Source: Paenibacillus woosongensis (GTDB taxonomy: Bacteria > Bacillota > Bacilli > Paenibacillales > Paenibacillaceae). Taken from it: a stretch of DNA of 64,000 nucleotides. Where the stretch lies: NCBI RefSeq assembly GCF_009725165.1, contig NZ_WNZW01000003.1, positions 124,001 through 188,000 on the forward strand, read 5' to 3'. Made by a program: the position numbers and the translations under genes. Positions 44,675-53,889 of this stretch are shown piece by piece. Every line of letters begins with the position of its first letter. The first letter of the stretch is position 1. The notes under the pieces are model-generated. The model saw only the letters and a list, made by a program, of their open reading frames with translations, had not been told where the DNA came from and made no database searches.

Positions 44675-45682
44675 GTGGAAAAGAAAACTTCATTTCGCGC
44701 GTATCGGGTAAATCAGAATGAAGACGGCTTCTCCGCAGGCGTTGAGATGGTCCAGCTCTCCAATTTGCCAGAGAGCGACGTTGAGATTGAGGTGCACTAC
44801 TCCAGCGTCAATTACAAGGATGGCCTGGCCAGCAGCCCAAAGGGCAAGGTGGTCAGCAGCTATCCGCGAATTCTTGGCATCGATTTGGCCGGCAAGGTGA
44901 CCGCTTCGTCCAGCCCGGATTTTCAGCCGGGAGATGAGGTGTTGAGCACAGGCTACGGCCTAGGTGTATCTCATGACGGAGGATATGCCGAAATTGCCCG
45001 CGTTCCGGCGGATTGGCTCGTCAAGCTGCCCAAGGGACTAACCCTTAGGGAAAGCATGGCGCTGGGAACCGCAGGTTTTACCGCTGCCTTATCCGTGGAC
45101 CGATTGCTCCATAACGGGCTTCAGCCAAACAGCGGGCCTGTTCTTGTTCGCGGGGCAACAGGCGGAGTTGGGAGTATTGCGGTGAACATTCTGGGTAAGC
45201 TCGGCTTTGAAGTCGTTGCGGCGACCGGAAAGCCTGAGACGGAAGCCTCCTTGCTTAACTGGGGTGCCTCGTCCGTTATTTCACGGGAGGCGGCTGCAGC
45301 GGAGGTTAAGGGCGCGCTCGGCAAGACCCGCTGGGCGGCTGTCGTTGATCCCGTTGGGGGAGAGGGCCTAGGCGAGATTATGAAAACTGTCAAATATGGC
45401 GGTTCGGTGGCGCTGTCTGGTTTGACGGGCGGTGGAACCTATGAAGCCTCGGTTTTTCCTTATATTCTGCGGGGCGTTAACTTGCTGGGCATCGATTCCG
45501 TGTACTGTCCGCAGGCGAAACGGCTGGAGTTATGGCAGAAGCTGGCGAGTGAATGGAAGCCAGAGCAACTGCTTCGGGAAGGTGTGACAACCTATAAACT
45601 GAACCAGGTGGAGGAAGCATTAGCAACCGTACTGAACGGCAGGGCGATAGGCCGTCAAATCGTAGCTTTGAAATCCGTCTAG
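44675..45682 (+). CDS. Medium-chain oxidoreductase, AcuI/YhdH family
   Basis: 335-residue NADPH-dependent, zinc-free medium-chain reductase. YhdH/AcuI features: YSSVNYKDGLASSPKGKV near 45, PRILGIDLAGKV, GTAGFTAALSVDRL, and the cofactor loop VRGATGGVGSIAVNILGKLG near 168. Related enzymes reduce acrylyl-CoA to propionyl-CoA; substrate here is unproven. GTG start at 44675 with AAAGGAGG 7 bases upstream. It follows the alpha-beta oxidoreductase by 73 bases and may be in the same unit. A strong terminator follows. Confidence 0.88.
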   Translation: MEKKTSFRAYRVNQNEDGFSAGVEMVQLSNLPESDVEIEVHYSSVNYKDGLASSPKGKVVSSYPRILGIDLAGKVTASSSPDFQPGDEVLSTGYGLGVSHDGGYAEIARVPADWLVKLPKGLTLRESMALGTAGFTAALSVDRLLHNGLQPNSGPVLVRGATGGVGSIAVNILGKLGFEVVAATGKPETEASLLNWGASSVISREAAAAEVKGALGKTRWAAVVDPVGGEGLGEIMKTVKYGGSVALSGLTGGGTYEASVFPYILRGVNLLGIDSVYCPQAKRLELWQKLASEWKPEQLLREGVTTYKLNQVEEALATVLNGRAIGRQIVALKSV

Positions 45683-45727
45683 CAATCGTGATTAGATTGA
45701 TTCTCCGCGCGGAGAGTCAGGACGCAA

Positions 45728-45765
45728 GGGCAGCTGCTCAATTGAAGAGCAGCTGCCCTTTTTTT
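45728..45765 (+). terminator. Terminator after the AcuI-like gene
   Basis: GGGCAGCTGCTC (45728-45739) and GAGCAGCTGCCC (45747-45758): perfect 12-bp stem, 7-base loop, then seven T. Confidence 0.92.
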
Positions 45766-45868
45766 GATACAGCTGATTCAATGTGATGGTTCGTATGAAA
45801 CCGTCTAGGATGAGACAACCTAATCGTAATTCTGAAGCTGTTAAAGCGTATGGAAAGAAGGGGTTACG

Positions 45869-46402
45869 ATGAAAAGGCGGAAGACCGGCCTATATGTCGT
45901 TATGCTCATTCTGGGGACGGCGGTTGTATTGGCAGGATGCCGAAGCGGCTCGAACCGCATTGCCAAAGAAGAACTCGACCGCGTGCAGATGAGAACGTAC
46001 CAGAAGGGGAACCAGAGGCAAGCCACACAGGGAAAAACGTTAAACAAAGCGCTGCTTCATCATTTAATCAGTGAGAGCGCCAAACACGGAATTAGGTTGA
46101 CCAGAGAAACCTACGCCGAAACGCTGGACGGTACGATCACTTACAATTACTTAATTGATAGTGATCCTCGACATTTCGTGATTGTTTATGTTTATCCGTC
46201 CGAGGAGAAGCGAATCCGGGAAATGGCTGAAATCTATGGCACCGGAGAGATCCGAGCAAAAGCGGCCAATCAGCCCGCAGTCATTGCCACACGCGGCAAA
46301 ACCGCATTCGTATACGCATCAAACGGGATGCCTGATCACAAATATACCGAAAATATGCGGGCCGTGTTCGACGACTTGCTGAACCGGATAGCCAATCCTT
46401 AA
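45869..46402 (+). CDS. Lipoprotein of unknown function
   Basis: 177 residues. Basic N-terminus, hydrophobic segment and lipobox VLAGC (Cys near 24) mark it as an exported, membrane-anchored lipoprotein. The mature part is basic and contains FVIVYVYPSEEKRIREM and AVIATRGKTAFVYASNG. The last strand recalls the YhcN/YlaJ spore lipoprotein group (a beta strand with TAFVY), but the match is too weak to assign. AAAGAAGGGG precedes the ATG. Convergent with moaB, 8 bases away. Confidence 0.75.
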   Translation: MKRRKTGLYVVMLILGTAVVLAGCRSGSNRIAKEELDRVQMRTYQKGNQRQATQGKTLNKALLHHLISESAKHGIRLTRETYAETLDGTITYNYLIDSDPRHFVIVYVYPSEEKRIREMAEIYGTGEIRAKAANQPAVIATRGKTAFVYASNGMPDHKYTENMRAVFDDLLNRIANP

Positions 46403-46410
46403 TGCGGGTT

Positions 46411-46923
46411 TTACTTTTTATTGATTTCGCGCATGACATGTCCAAGCTCGGGCATAATGATTCGCTCCATGGCAAGCTTGACGGCAGCCTGTGAGCCGGG
46501 CATGGAAAAGACGGCCATATTGCTGATCGTGCCGGCAATCGCGCGGCTTAGTATAGCTGCCGAGCCGATATCCTCTGTAAAGCTTAAGTAACGGAAAATT
46601 TCACCGAACCCGGGCATTTCTTTATTTAGCAGGCTGCGTACCGCTTCATATGTGGTATCCCTGGGCGATATTCCCGTGCCTCCGCTAAGCAGGACCGCTT
46701 CGATGCTGCGGTCGGAAGCCGCTTCACGGAGAAGCTGGCGAATCTGGTCGTATTCGTCTTTGATAATGACGTACTTCACGACCTTGCAGCCGCCGGCTTC
46801 CAATAGCTGCCGTATCAAATTCCCGCTGGTGTCATTTTCAGGAGTCCGGGTATCGGACACGGTCACAATCATGCAGGAAACTTGCTGGGGCGCTTCCTGA
46901 CGGTGTTGATCTACGGATTTCAT
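46411..46923 (-). CDS. moaB: Molybdenum cofactor biosynthesis protein B
   Basis: 170 residues, MogA/MoaB (MoCF) fold: SDTRTPENDTSGNLI near 28, LLSGGTGISPRDTTYEA near 80 and a late FSMPGSQAAVKLAMERI. Involved in adenylating molybdopterin. GAAAGGAAAC precedes the ATG on the minus strand. It is isolated from other molybdenum-cofactor genes and divergent from the CobW GTPase gene. Confidence 0.92.
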   Translation of the reverse strand: MKSVDQHRQEAPQQVSCMIVTVSDTRTPENDTSGNLIRQLLEAGGCKVVKYVIIKDEYDQIRQLLREAASDRSIEAVLLSGGTGISPRDTTYEAVRSLLNKEMPGFGEIFRYLSFTEDIGSAAILSRAIAGTISNMAVFSMPGSQAAVKLAMERIIMPELGHVMREINKK

Positions 46924-47084
46924 GTTTATCGTTTCCTTTCGGGTCTTAAATGGTTGAAGGTTGATTCAATAACCTATTTTAACATATTTACCCGGAACTA
47001 TTCGGTGAATCACAGGTTGCATCCGCAGATGGCTTGGTGTAAACTCGCTCTCATGGAATGTGAAATGCATATGGGGGTAAGGAG

Positions 47085-48140
47085 ATGTCACAAACGAATT
47101 TGAATCAAGCCACGCCGGTTTACATATTGTCCGGGTTTCTCGGAAGCGGGAAAACGACGCTGCTGCAGCGGATGCTGTCATATTGGAAGGGGCAAGGCTT
47201 AAAACCGGCGATTATCATGAACGAAATTGGCGATATCAATTTGGACGGTTTGATTGTCGGAGATGAGGTGCCGATGGCGGAAATGCTTGGCGGATGCATC
47301 TGCTGTACCGTTCGGGGAGACCTCAGCGTGCAAATGTTCGAGCTCATTCGGGATGAGCAGCCGGATGTCATCGTGATCGAGGCTACAGGTGCAGCTAATC
47401 CGCTCGAAATATTGGATGCCGTAACGGAAGTTTCCTTAACTGCCAAAATTGATATCAAGCCGATGATTACAGTCGTGGATTCGGTTCATTTCCTGGAGCT
47501 GCATGCGGCGCAGAAAGGAAAGACCTACCGGCTGATGATGGAGCAGATTCGCTGCGGTTCTGTTCTGATCGTTAACAAAATCGACAGATTGCAGAGCGGG
47601 CAATTGCAGGAAATCGAGGATTTGCTGCGGCGGTTGAATCCATATGCGGAGCTTCTGCCCGCCGTTAAATGCGGCGTGAATATCGAACACCTTATGACAT
47701 TGTATGATGATCTGCAAGGAATTCATGATCGCGAACATAAAGAGCATGCGTCATCCTGCAGTCACGGCGGCGATTGTCAGTGCGGAGAGCATGCTGACAG
47801 CAGCATTCATGGACACGGGGAAGCTTACGGGGGTGGGCATCTGCATCATACTCATGAACATGTCACCGTGTACAGCCATTATTTTCAAGGGCCTGTTAAC
47901 AGCGAGCAATTCGAAAGCTTCATCGCCGAGCTTCCCCGGGAGGTCTACCGGGCCAAAGGCGTGTTGAGCTTCTCCGACACGTCCAGCCGTTTTTTGTTCC
48001 AATATGCTTACCGTGAACCGGATTATTTAAAAATATCGCCTCAAGGCAATGTGCCGGATGTCGTCGTATTCATTGGCGAGCATTTCGATAAAAACAAGCT
48101 GGCAGAGCGGCTTCGCGAGCTGGAGGCCTTGCCTCGATAA
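47085..48140 (+). CDS. CobW/COG0523 family metal-insertion GTPase
   Basis: 351 residues. G3E-family GTPase: Walker A SGFLGSGKTTLL near 15, metal motif GGCICCTVRGDL (C-x-C-C) near 70, IEATGAANP and VNKIDRL. A His/Cys-rich insert near 220-265 (SCSHGGDCQCGEH, GHLHHTHEH) should bind metal, and the CobW C-terminal domain follows. Such proteins deliver zinc or cobalt to client proteins under scarcity. I see no convincing Zur operator. AAGGAG directly abuts ATG 47085; GGGGG slightly upstream may be the real ribosome site. Confidence 0.88.
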   Translation: MSQTNLNQATPVYILSGFLGSGKTTLLQRMLSYWKGQGLKPAIIMNEIGDINLDGLIVGDEVPMAEMLGGCICCTVRGDLSVQMFELIRDEQPDVIVIEATGAANPLEILDAVTEVSLTAKIDIKPMITVVDSVHFLELHAAQKGKTYRLMMEQIRCGSVLIVNKIDRLQSGQLQEIEDLLRRLNPYAELLPAVKCGVNIEHLMTLYDDLQGIHDREHKEHASSCSHGGDCQCGEHADSSIHGHGEAYGGGHLHHTHEHVTVYSHYFQGPVNSEQFESFIAELPREVYRAKGVLSFSDTSSRFLFQYAYREPDYLKISPQGNVPDVVVFIGEHFDKNKLAERLRELEALPR

Positions 48141-48259
48141 GTCCAGCCAATACTTAGCAGATCGTCCTTCTTCGTTTCATTTCACCGTCTTCCTGGTTAG
48201 TGTAATAAAGAGTTTGTTCGCGGATACTACATCTTACATCTTCAGGAGGGAATAGGACT

Positions 48260-48595
48260 ATGATTCAGGAAAAATACAGGGAATGCATCGAAGCTTGCCT
48301 AGAGTGCATGAATGCATGCAATTACTGCTATGTCTCCAGCTTGAAGGAATACGATTTGGCGATGCTGCGGGAATGTATACGGCTTGACCGGGAATGCGCG
48401 GAGATCTGTTCTTTTGTTGCAGAAGCGCTATCGCGCAGCACACCTTTCGCAAAAGAGCTTTGTGAACTGTGCGCGAAAGCCTGCGACGCTTGCGCAGAGG
48501 AATGCGGGAAGCACGAACATCATCACTGCAAGCAATGCGAGCAGTCATGCCGAAGATGTGCGGAAATTTGCCGCAGTATGATTACGGCAGCCTAA
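48260..48595 (+). CDS. Cys-rich four-helix copper-storage-like protein
   Basis: 111 residues with 18 cysteines, most in C-x2-C or C-x3-C spacing along predicted helices (ECIEACLECMNACNYC; CELCAKACDACAEEC; CKQCEQSCRRCAEIC), plus HEHHHC. This is the DUF326 four-helix bundle family, whose members Csp1/Csp3 store many Cu(I) ions. There is no signal peptide, so it is cytoplasmic, like Csp3. CAGGAGGG precedes ATG 48260. It lies 119 bases after the CobW gene, suggesting a metal-handling pair. Confidence 0.88.
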   Translation: MIQEKYRECIEACLECMNACNYCYVSSLKEYDLAMLRECIRLDRECAEICSFVAEALSRSTPFAKELCELCAKACDACAEECGKHEHHHCKQCEQSCRRCAEICRSMITAA

Positions 48596-48702
48596 AACTG
48601 GGGGATAAGGCGGGAATCCGTTCGGTTTATCGGTGAATTTTTCCTATAACGTTGAAACCTTCCGGATCCCCTTTGCGTCAGAGAGGGCAGAGGTGATGAA
48701 TA

Positions 48703-49605
48703 ATGATGAATCCAAAATTGAAGCTGGCAGCTGCGCTCCTGTTGTCCAGCTCGCTGCTCCTGGCTTCCTCGGCAGCTGCCTTCCAGGACGTGGAGGGAAG
48801 GGATGCGGCAATTACGAAGTCTCTGCATGAAAGGGGCATTATCCATGGCATGACCAAGGAGAAATTCGCGCCGAAAAGCCAGCTTACCGGGGCACAGGGC
48901 GTACGAATGATCGTACAGGCATTGGATTTGAAGGGCAAAAGCCAAGCCAGCCCTGGCGTAAAAGGCGGTGCGGCGTTCTGGTATTCCGAGTCGCTGCAGA
49001 TTGCTAAAGACAACGGCATCCAATTGCCTGCGAATTTCAAGCCGAACGAGAAGCTGAGCCGCGAAGCTTTTGCCAATATGTTGATGCAGGGCGTAGCTGC
49101 GACCGGCGATTATCCGGTAATTATGATGTATGTGAATATCGCCGATTCGGATCAGGTAAACCCGGATTACATGAGCAACATCCAAACGCTGCTGCTGACG
49201 AAAATTGCGTCGCTGGATGATGACGGAAAGTTCCACCCCAAAACGCCGATTAGCCGAATTGAAGCAGCCCGCCTTGTATACCAAGCCGCTGAGTTTGTTC
49301 GGCAGCATAAGGACAACGTTATTCCGGGCAAAGACGACGACCAGCAGCTGAACCAGGTTTCTTACCAAACCGAGAAGGTGAATGACCAGGTGAATAAAGT
49401 CGTCCTAATCCGGGCGAATCAGCCTCATCCGGGTTATGGCATTGCCGTAGCCAAAATTGAGTTCAAGGCTAAGACCGCGGTTGTATATTACGAGCTGTTG
49501 TCGCCGGACCCTGGCAAGTTCTACCCGCAGGTCATTACGGATTCCAAGACGGAAACGTATGTATCCAGCCAATATGAAGTGGTGATCAAACCGCTGAAAA
49601 AATAA
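48703..49605 (+). CDS. Exported S-layer-homology domain protein
   Basis: 300 residues. N-terminal signal peptide (LAAALLLSSSLLLASSAAA) followed by FQDVEGRDAAITKSLHERGI and HGMTKEKFAPKSQLTGAQGV, the pattern of SLH domains (F-D-V ... G-x-x-P-x-x-x-x-T-R). A second, weaker SLH-like copy follows near 95-135 and a third near 150-205 with FHPKTPISRIEAARLV. The last 90 residues are a beta-rich domain of unknown type. ATG 48703 or 48706 both possible after AGAGGTGATG. Probably cell-wall attached. Confidence 0.82.
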   Translation: MMNPKLKLAAALLLSSSLLLASSAAAFQDVEGRDAAITKSLHERGIIHGMTKEKFAPKSQLTGAQGVRMIVQALDLKGKSQASPGVKGGAAFWYSESLQIAKDNGIQLPANFKPNEKLSREAFANMLMQGVAATGDYPVIMMYVNIADSDQVNPDYMSNIQTLLLTKIASLDDDGKFHPKTPISRIEAARLVYQAAEFVRQHKDNVIPGKDDDQQLNQVSYQTEKVNDQVNKVVLIRANQPHPGYGIAVAKIEFKAKTAVVYYELLSPDPGKFYPQVITDSKTETYVSSQYEVVIKPLKK

Positions 49606-49609
49606 AAAA

Positions 49610-49656
49610 GGGGCAGCCCTAAGCCATTTCGATGGCTCGGGGCTGCCCTTATTTTT
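49610..49656 (+). terminator. Terminator after the SLH gene
   Basis: AGGGGCAGCCC (49609-49619) pairs with GGGCTGCCCTT (49640-49650), with inner AGCCAT/ATGGCT extending it, then TATTTTT. Confidence 0.85.
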
Positions 49657-49722
49657 AGATTATTGATTTGGAGATAGCGCAACGTGTATAGATGTAACAG
49701 GGATGTAACATGGATCAAAACC

Positions 49723-49882
49723 TAGCGAACCTGAGGAAGCCTCGATTAACGTATCATCGGTGGCGTTAACGAATCTGAGAGGCGCTAACTGGCTTGAATC
49801 ATAGAATCTGAAATTGTAACGAACCCTGGCAGCCCTATAGGCCTCATAACTACACAAAGTTAACGCATTTGAGCCAATAGCG
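49723..49882. repeat. Cluster of four degenerate AACGAAnCTGAG repeats
   Basis: In the 280-base gap between the SLH gene terminator and the exporter genes, four related pieces occur: 49723-49745 (AGCGAACCTGAGGAAGCC), 49765-49790 (GTTAACGAATCTGAGAGGCG), 49816-49842 (GTAACGAACCCTGGCAGCCC) and 49859-49882 (GTTAACGCATTTGAGCC). The common part is about GTTAACGAACCTGAGnnGC. No gene is credible. Looks like interspersed repeat debris common between Paenibacillus genes, from memory; not checked. Confidence 0.5.
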
Positions 49883-49935
49883 GTATATAAATTCGTTACA
49901 ACTGGTACTATGCCGAAAATGAGGGATTAGCGTGC

Positions 49936-52011
49936 TCAAGATTCGTTAGGCGAAGCCGCCGCACCTGCATGCTGTGGAAGCGGCTCTGATGCCGCTTCTT
50001 CCGCTGCGCCAAGCTGCAGGCGATACATTTGATAGTATCTGCCGCCTAGGGCGAGCAGTTCTTCATGGGTACCCCGTTCCACGATTTCGCCTCGATGCAG
50101 CACGAGAATTTGGTCGGCGCTGCGGATCGTCGAGAGGCGGTGGGCGATGATGAATGTCGTACGGCCGCGCTTAAGCACTTCTAACGCGGACTGAATCAGC
50201 GCCTCCGTCTCGGTATCGATATTGGCCGTCGCTTCATCCAGAATCAGGATTGCCGGATCGAAGGCCAGCGCTCTGGCAAAGGAAATCAGCTGCCGTTCTC
50301 CGGCGGATAGTGTGCTGCCTTTCTCCACCACGGGCTCATCGATGCCTTTAGGCAGATGCTGCAGAATATGCGCAGCGCCTACATCGGCCAAAGCCTTTTC
50401 AACGCTAGCCCGGCTGATCCGCTCGTCACCGAGGCTTACATTCGAAGCGATCGTACCCGTAAATAAGTACGGGTCCTGCAGGACGATTCCCATATGCTGG
50501 CGAATCCACTGCTTCGGCAGTTCGGTGACATTCTGGCCATCAATCGTAATCGTTCCCTTTTGAGGATCATAGAAGCGGAATAGCAGATTGATGATCGAGC
50601 TTTTGCCTGAGCCGGTATGCCCTACCAAGGCCACGGTCTGTCCTTGCTTTACCTCAAAGTTAATATTTTTGAGCACATAATCCTTCTTGTAGGCGAAGGA
50701 GACGTTTTTGAATTTGACGTCCCCCTTATAGCGCGGCATTCCGCCGTCAGTGACAGGCTCGCCGGGCTCATCCATCAGCTTGAATACGCGGCCGGCGGAC
50801 ACCATGGATGAGTCCAGCGCCGCAAGCTGATTGACCATGCCGGTAATCGGCTGAAACAATCGGCCGAGCACATCCACAAAGGCGTACAGCACGCCGAGGG
50901 AGATAATTCCTGCTCCAGTCAGCTGAGCCGAGCCGAAATACCATAGGACGATCGCAAATGACAAGCTGCGGATGACGTTGACGAGATTATGCGAGGTCAG
51001 GGCGTTCAGGTTGAGCATCTTGTTTTGGTGTTTCATGTAATCGTTGTTCAGGTCTTCGAATTCCTCTTTGGTTTGTTCTTCGCGCCGGAATATCCGAATG
51101 ATCGACATGCCTTGAATCGATTCGTTGATTATTGCGTTGATCTCGCTCAGCCGGGAACGGATGATGGTATTGTATTTGGTCGCAAATTTTCGGTAGAGCA
51201 CAACCCAAATCCAAATAACCGGCACGACGAAAAGGCAGATGAGTCCCAGCCTGACATCGAGCAGGAATAGGGCTACGTACACCCCCAGCATGTTTATCAC
51301 GCCCGAGAAGAAATTGGAGAGAACGGCGATAAACAAATCTTTGACCGCCTCGGTATCGTTCGTTACCCGGGAAACGACCTTGCCAGCCGGGAGGTTATCA
51401 AAGTAGTGGACCGGCAGGCGCTGAATATGACTATACACATCAACGCGCAGCCTCTGAATGACCTTGTTTGCGGAAGATTGCAGCCAGTAGGTTTTGCCGA
51501 ACTCCATGACGATGCCGACCGCCAGAAAGGCAAAATACCAGCCGACCAATGTGAGAATGCCGGGAATTTCCGGTTGATAGAACGCGAATAATTCCGTTTT
51601 TGTCAGCTTGACTGCCGGATACTCGGATTTGCTCCCGTTATAATCAATTGTCAGCATGCCATCCTGAAAACTGCGGTCCCCGCTTGGATTTGCCACCGGC
51701 TCGTCAATGAAGACGAAGATCTTGCCCGTCTGCAAAATGCGAACCTCCTGGCCTTTGGCTTCGTCAGCCGCAAAGCGGTCTCCGCGCTTGAAGTAACGTT
51801 CATCATAGGAAACAGTCTCCTTGCCGGGACCGGAAGTTTCGTAAAAAGGCCGCTCGATCGCCAGCATGTGATCATCTATCATGGAGCGGGCGATGAAGGG
51901 GCCGGCCAGATCGGCGGCAACGCCGATCGCCAGCATGACCAGGGCAAGGATAAATGTATTTTTTGCCGTCAAGGCGTATTTAAACAATGCTTTACCTGTA
52001 TGCGTATGCAT
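49936..52011 (-). CDS. Heterodimeric ABC exporter, BmrD (YheH)-like half
   Basis: 691 residues: an exporter membrane domain with six helices and an insertion of about 100 residues after the first helix, as in YheH/BmrD, then an ATPase domain with Walker A GHTGSGKSS, signature TLSAGERQL, Walker B ILILDEATANID with the catalytic Glu intact, and a switch His in IAHRLS. Pairs with the upstream BmrC-like half to export drugs. Starts 5 bases after the bmrC-like stop, with GGAGGTG 11 bases before the ATG. No terminator is seen before the window's repeat cluster. Confidence 0.88.
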   Translation of the reverse strand: MHTHTGKALFKYALTAKNTFILALVMLAIGVAADLAGPFIARSMIDDHMLAIERPFYETSGPGKETVSYDERYFKRGDRFAADEAKGQEVRILQTGKIFVFIDEPVANPSGDRSFQDGMLTIDYNGSKSEYPAVKLTKTELFAFYQPEIPGILTLVGWYFAFLAVGIVMEFGKTYWLQSSANKVIQRLRVDVYSHIQRLPVHYFDNLPAGKVVSRVTNDTEAVKDLFIAVLSNFFSGVINMLGVYVALFLLDVRLGLICLFVVPVIWIWVVLYRKFATKYNTIIRSRLSEINAIINESIQGMSIIRIFRREEQTKEEFEDLNNDYMKHQNKMLNLNALTSHNLVNVIRSLSFAIVLWYFGSAQLTGAGIISLGVLYAFVDVLGRLFQPITGMVNQLAALDSSMVSAGRVFKLMDEPGEPVTDGGMPRYKGDVKFKNVSFAYKKDYVLKNINFEVKQGQTVALVGHTGSGKSSIINLLFRFYDPQKGTITIDGQNVTELPKQWIRQHMGIVLQDPYLFTGTIASNVSLGDERISRASVEKALADVGAAHILQHLPKGIDEPVVEKGSTLSAGERQLISFARALAFDPAILILDEATANIDTETEALIQSALEVLKRGRTTFIIAHRLSTIRSADQILVLHRGEIVERGTHEELLALGGRYYQMYRLQLGAAEEAASEPLPQHAGAAASPNES

Positions 52012-52016
52012 GAGGA

Positions 52017-53771
52017 TTAGGACACCTCCCCGTCAAGGTTGGATTCAACCTGTTGACGCTCATATTGTTCGCGGTACCAGCCATTCGCCTGAAGCAGCTC
52101 CTGGTGCGTACCCTGCTCGATAATGCGTCCCTTCTCCAGCACGACGATCCAATCGGCATGCTCCACCGCGGATAGCCGGTGAGTGGAGATGAGCGTGGTT
52201 TTTCCGGAACGCTTGCTTCGGATATTGTCGACGATTCGGGCTTCCGTACGGGCGTCAACGGCCGAAAGCGCATCATCGAGAATTAGGATTTCCGGATTGG
52301 CGATAAATGCTCTTGCCAGGGATACCCGCTGCTTCTGTCCTCCAGAGAGGGCCACGCCTTTCTCGCCAACCAGCGTATCCAGCCCGTCGGACAAGGTTCC
52401 CAGATCCTGATCGAACGCAGCGGTACGTATTGCCTCCATAATTTTGTCATCCGAAGCGTCCTTGAGGCCAAATTGAATGTTCTGCCTAACGCTCCTTGAG
52501 AACAGAATCTGTTCCTGCGGCACGTAACCGACCCAGCCATGGAGCTGGGAAAGTGCGATATTTTGAAGCGGAATGCCGGAAATCGTCAGTTCGCCGGTTC
52601 CTAGCGGATATTCGTGCAGCAGCTGCTTCAGCAGTGTAGATTTGCCGCTGCCGGTACGCCCGACGACGCCAAGCGTCTCGCCGCGGCGAATCTTCAGATG
52701 AATGCTGTCGAGGTTAATCTGTGCCGAAGTCGGGTATTGGAAAGTAACATTTTTGAACTCAATGCTGTCGGGATGATCAACATGGACCGGATCGGCCGCG
52801 TCCTCGACGTCGGGCTTGACGTTCAGCGTCTCGTTCACCCGGTCGAGGGAAGCGCCGCCGCGCTGCATGATATTGATCAATTCGCCGATGGCGAACATTG
52901 GCCAGATCATCATCCCGAGATACATATTAAATGACACGAGGTCGCCTAAGGTCAGCTCGTTATGAAACACGAGGTATATGCCGTAGGTCAGTCCAATGGC
53001 GTAACTGAGCCCGACGCAGAGCCGTATCGTCGGCTCGAAATAGGCATCGACCCGTGCAACGGCCAGATTTTTACGGTACACGTCGTCGGTAACGTCCTGG
53101 AACCGCTTCTCGTCAAGCCGCTCCTGAACATAGGCGCGTATGACGCGCACGCCGGCGACCGATTCCAGCACCTGATCGTTCATATCGCCAAACGCATCCT
53201 GAGCCAGCGTATAGCGCTGATGGATGATGCGGCCGTAAATCATCATAGCCAGGGCAATGAAAGGGAGCGGAATAACCGCAGCCAGCGTCAGCTTCCAGCT
53301 GATGAGCGTGCCCATGGCGATAAAGATGACGGACAAATAAGCTGTAGAGTCGGTTAAGGTCAGCATGCCGAAGCCGGCCGTCTGGGCAACGGATCTCAAA
53401 TCGTTCGTTGCCCTTGCCATGAGGTCCCCGGTACGGCTCCGTTCAAAGAACGGCGGCGTCATCCTCAGCAAATGGTTCATAAACCGCGTGCGGAGCAGCC
53501 TCTCAATCAGGTTGGATCCGCCAAACAGCTTATGCATCCATATGTAGGTCATGTAATATATGACGATGAGTACTCCGGCAATCATCAGAATATATTGCGC
53601 TAGCAAATTCCAGCTAATAGATCCATTAACGATGTCGTCGATCGCTGCGCCCAGCAGTCTCGGCGGAAGGAGTTCCATAATCCCGGTTATAATCAACAGG
53701 ATCAATCCGATCGTGTATCGCCTTTTTTCCCGCCGGAAGAACCAGCCTAGCTTTTGAAGAACGGAAAACAT
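52017..53771 (-). CDS. Heterodimeric ABC exporter, BmrC (YheI)-like half
   Basis: 584 residues. Starts MFSVLQKLGWFFRREKRRYT like YheI; membrane domain with QLFGG-type segment HKLFGGSNLIERLLRTRFM; ATPase with Walker A GRTGSGKST, signature ALSGGQKQR and Walker B ILILDDALSAVD. The catalytic Glu after Walker B is Asp, the degenerate-site mark of BmrC. The functional ATP site is therefore formed with the partner's Walker B. AGGAGG lies before the ATG. An apparent attenuator precedes it (promoter 54172, leader ORF 54087, terminator 53889). Confidence 0.9.
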   Translation of the reverse strand: MFSVLQKLGWFFRREKRRYTIGLILLIITGIMELLPPRLLGAAIDDIVNGSISWNLLAQYILMIAGVLIVIYYMTYIWMHKLFGGSNLIERLLRTRFMNHLLRMTPPFFERSRTGDLMARATNDLRSVAQTAGFGMLTLTDSTAYLSVIFIAMGTLISWKLTLAAVIPLPFIALAMMIYGRIIHQRYTLAQDAFGDMNDQVLESVAGVRVIRAYVQERLDEKRFQDVTDDVYRKNLAVARVDAYFEPTIRLCVGLSYAIGLTYGIYLVFHNELTLGDLVSFNMYLGMMIWPMFAIGELINIMQRGGASLDRVNETLNVKPDVEDAADPVHVDHPDSIEFKNVTFQYPTSAQINLDSIHLKIRRGETLGVVGRTGSGKSTLLKQLLHEYPLGTGELTISGIPLQNIALSQLHGWVGYVPQEQILFSRSVRQNIQFGLKDASDDKIMEAIRTAAFDQDLGTLSDGLDTLVGEKGVALSGGQKQRVSLARAFIANPEILILDDALSAVDARTEARIVDNIRSKRSGKTTLISTHRLSAVEHADWIVVLEKGRIIEQGTHQELLQANGWYREQYERQQVESNLDGEVS

Positions 53772-53854
53772 GAAGATTTCCTCCTATCCCTTTTACAATG
53801 CAATATTTAAATTAATTCTTGAGGCAGCCCTACAGGCGACTCTATTGGAAACCG

Positions 53855-53889
53855 CAAAAAAGGCATATCGTCCGTAAACGATATGCCTT
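53855..53889 (-). terminator. Terminator in the leader of the BmrCD-like operon
   Basis: On the minus strand AAGGCATATCG pairs perfectly with CGATATGCCTT (11 bp) over an 8-base loop and continues into TTTTT. It lies 84 bases before the exporter start and 79 bases after the leader ORF stop, so it would block the exporter unless antitermination occurs. Upstream hairpins GTATAG/CTATAC (about 53963-53946) could take part in switching. Confidence 0.85.
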
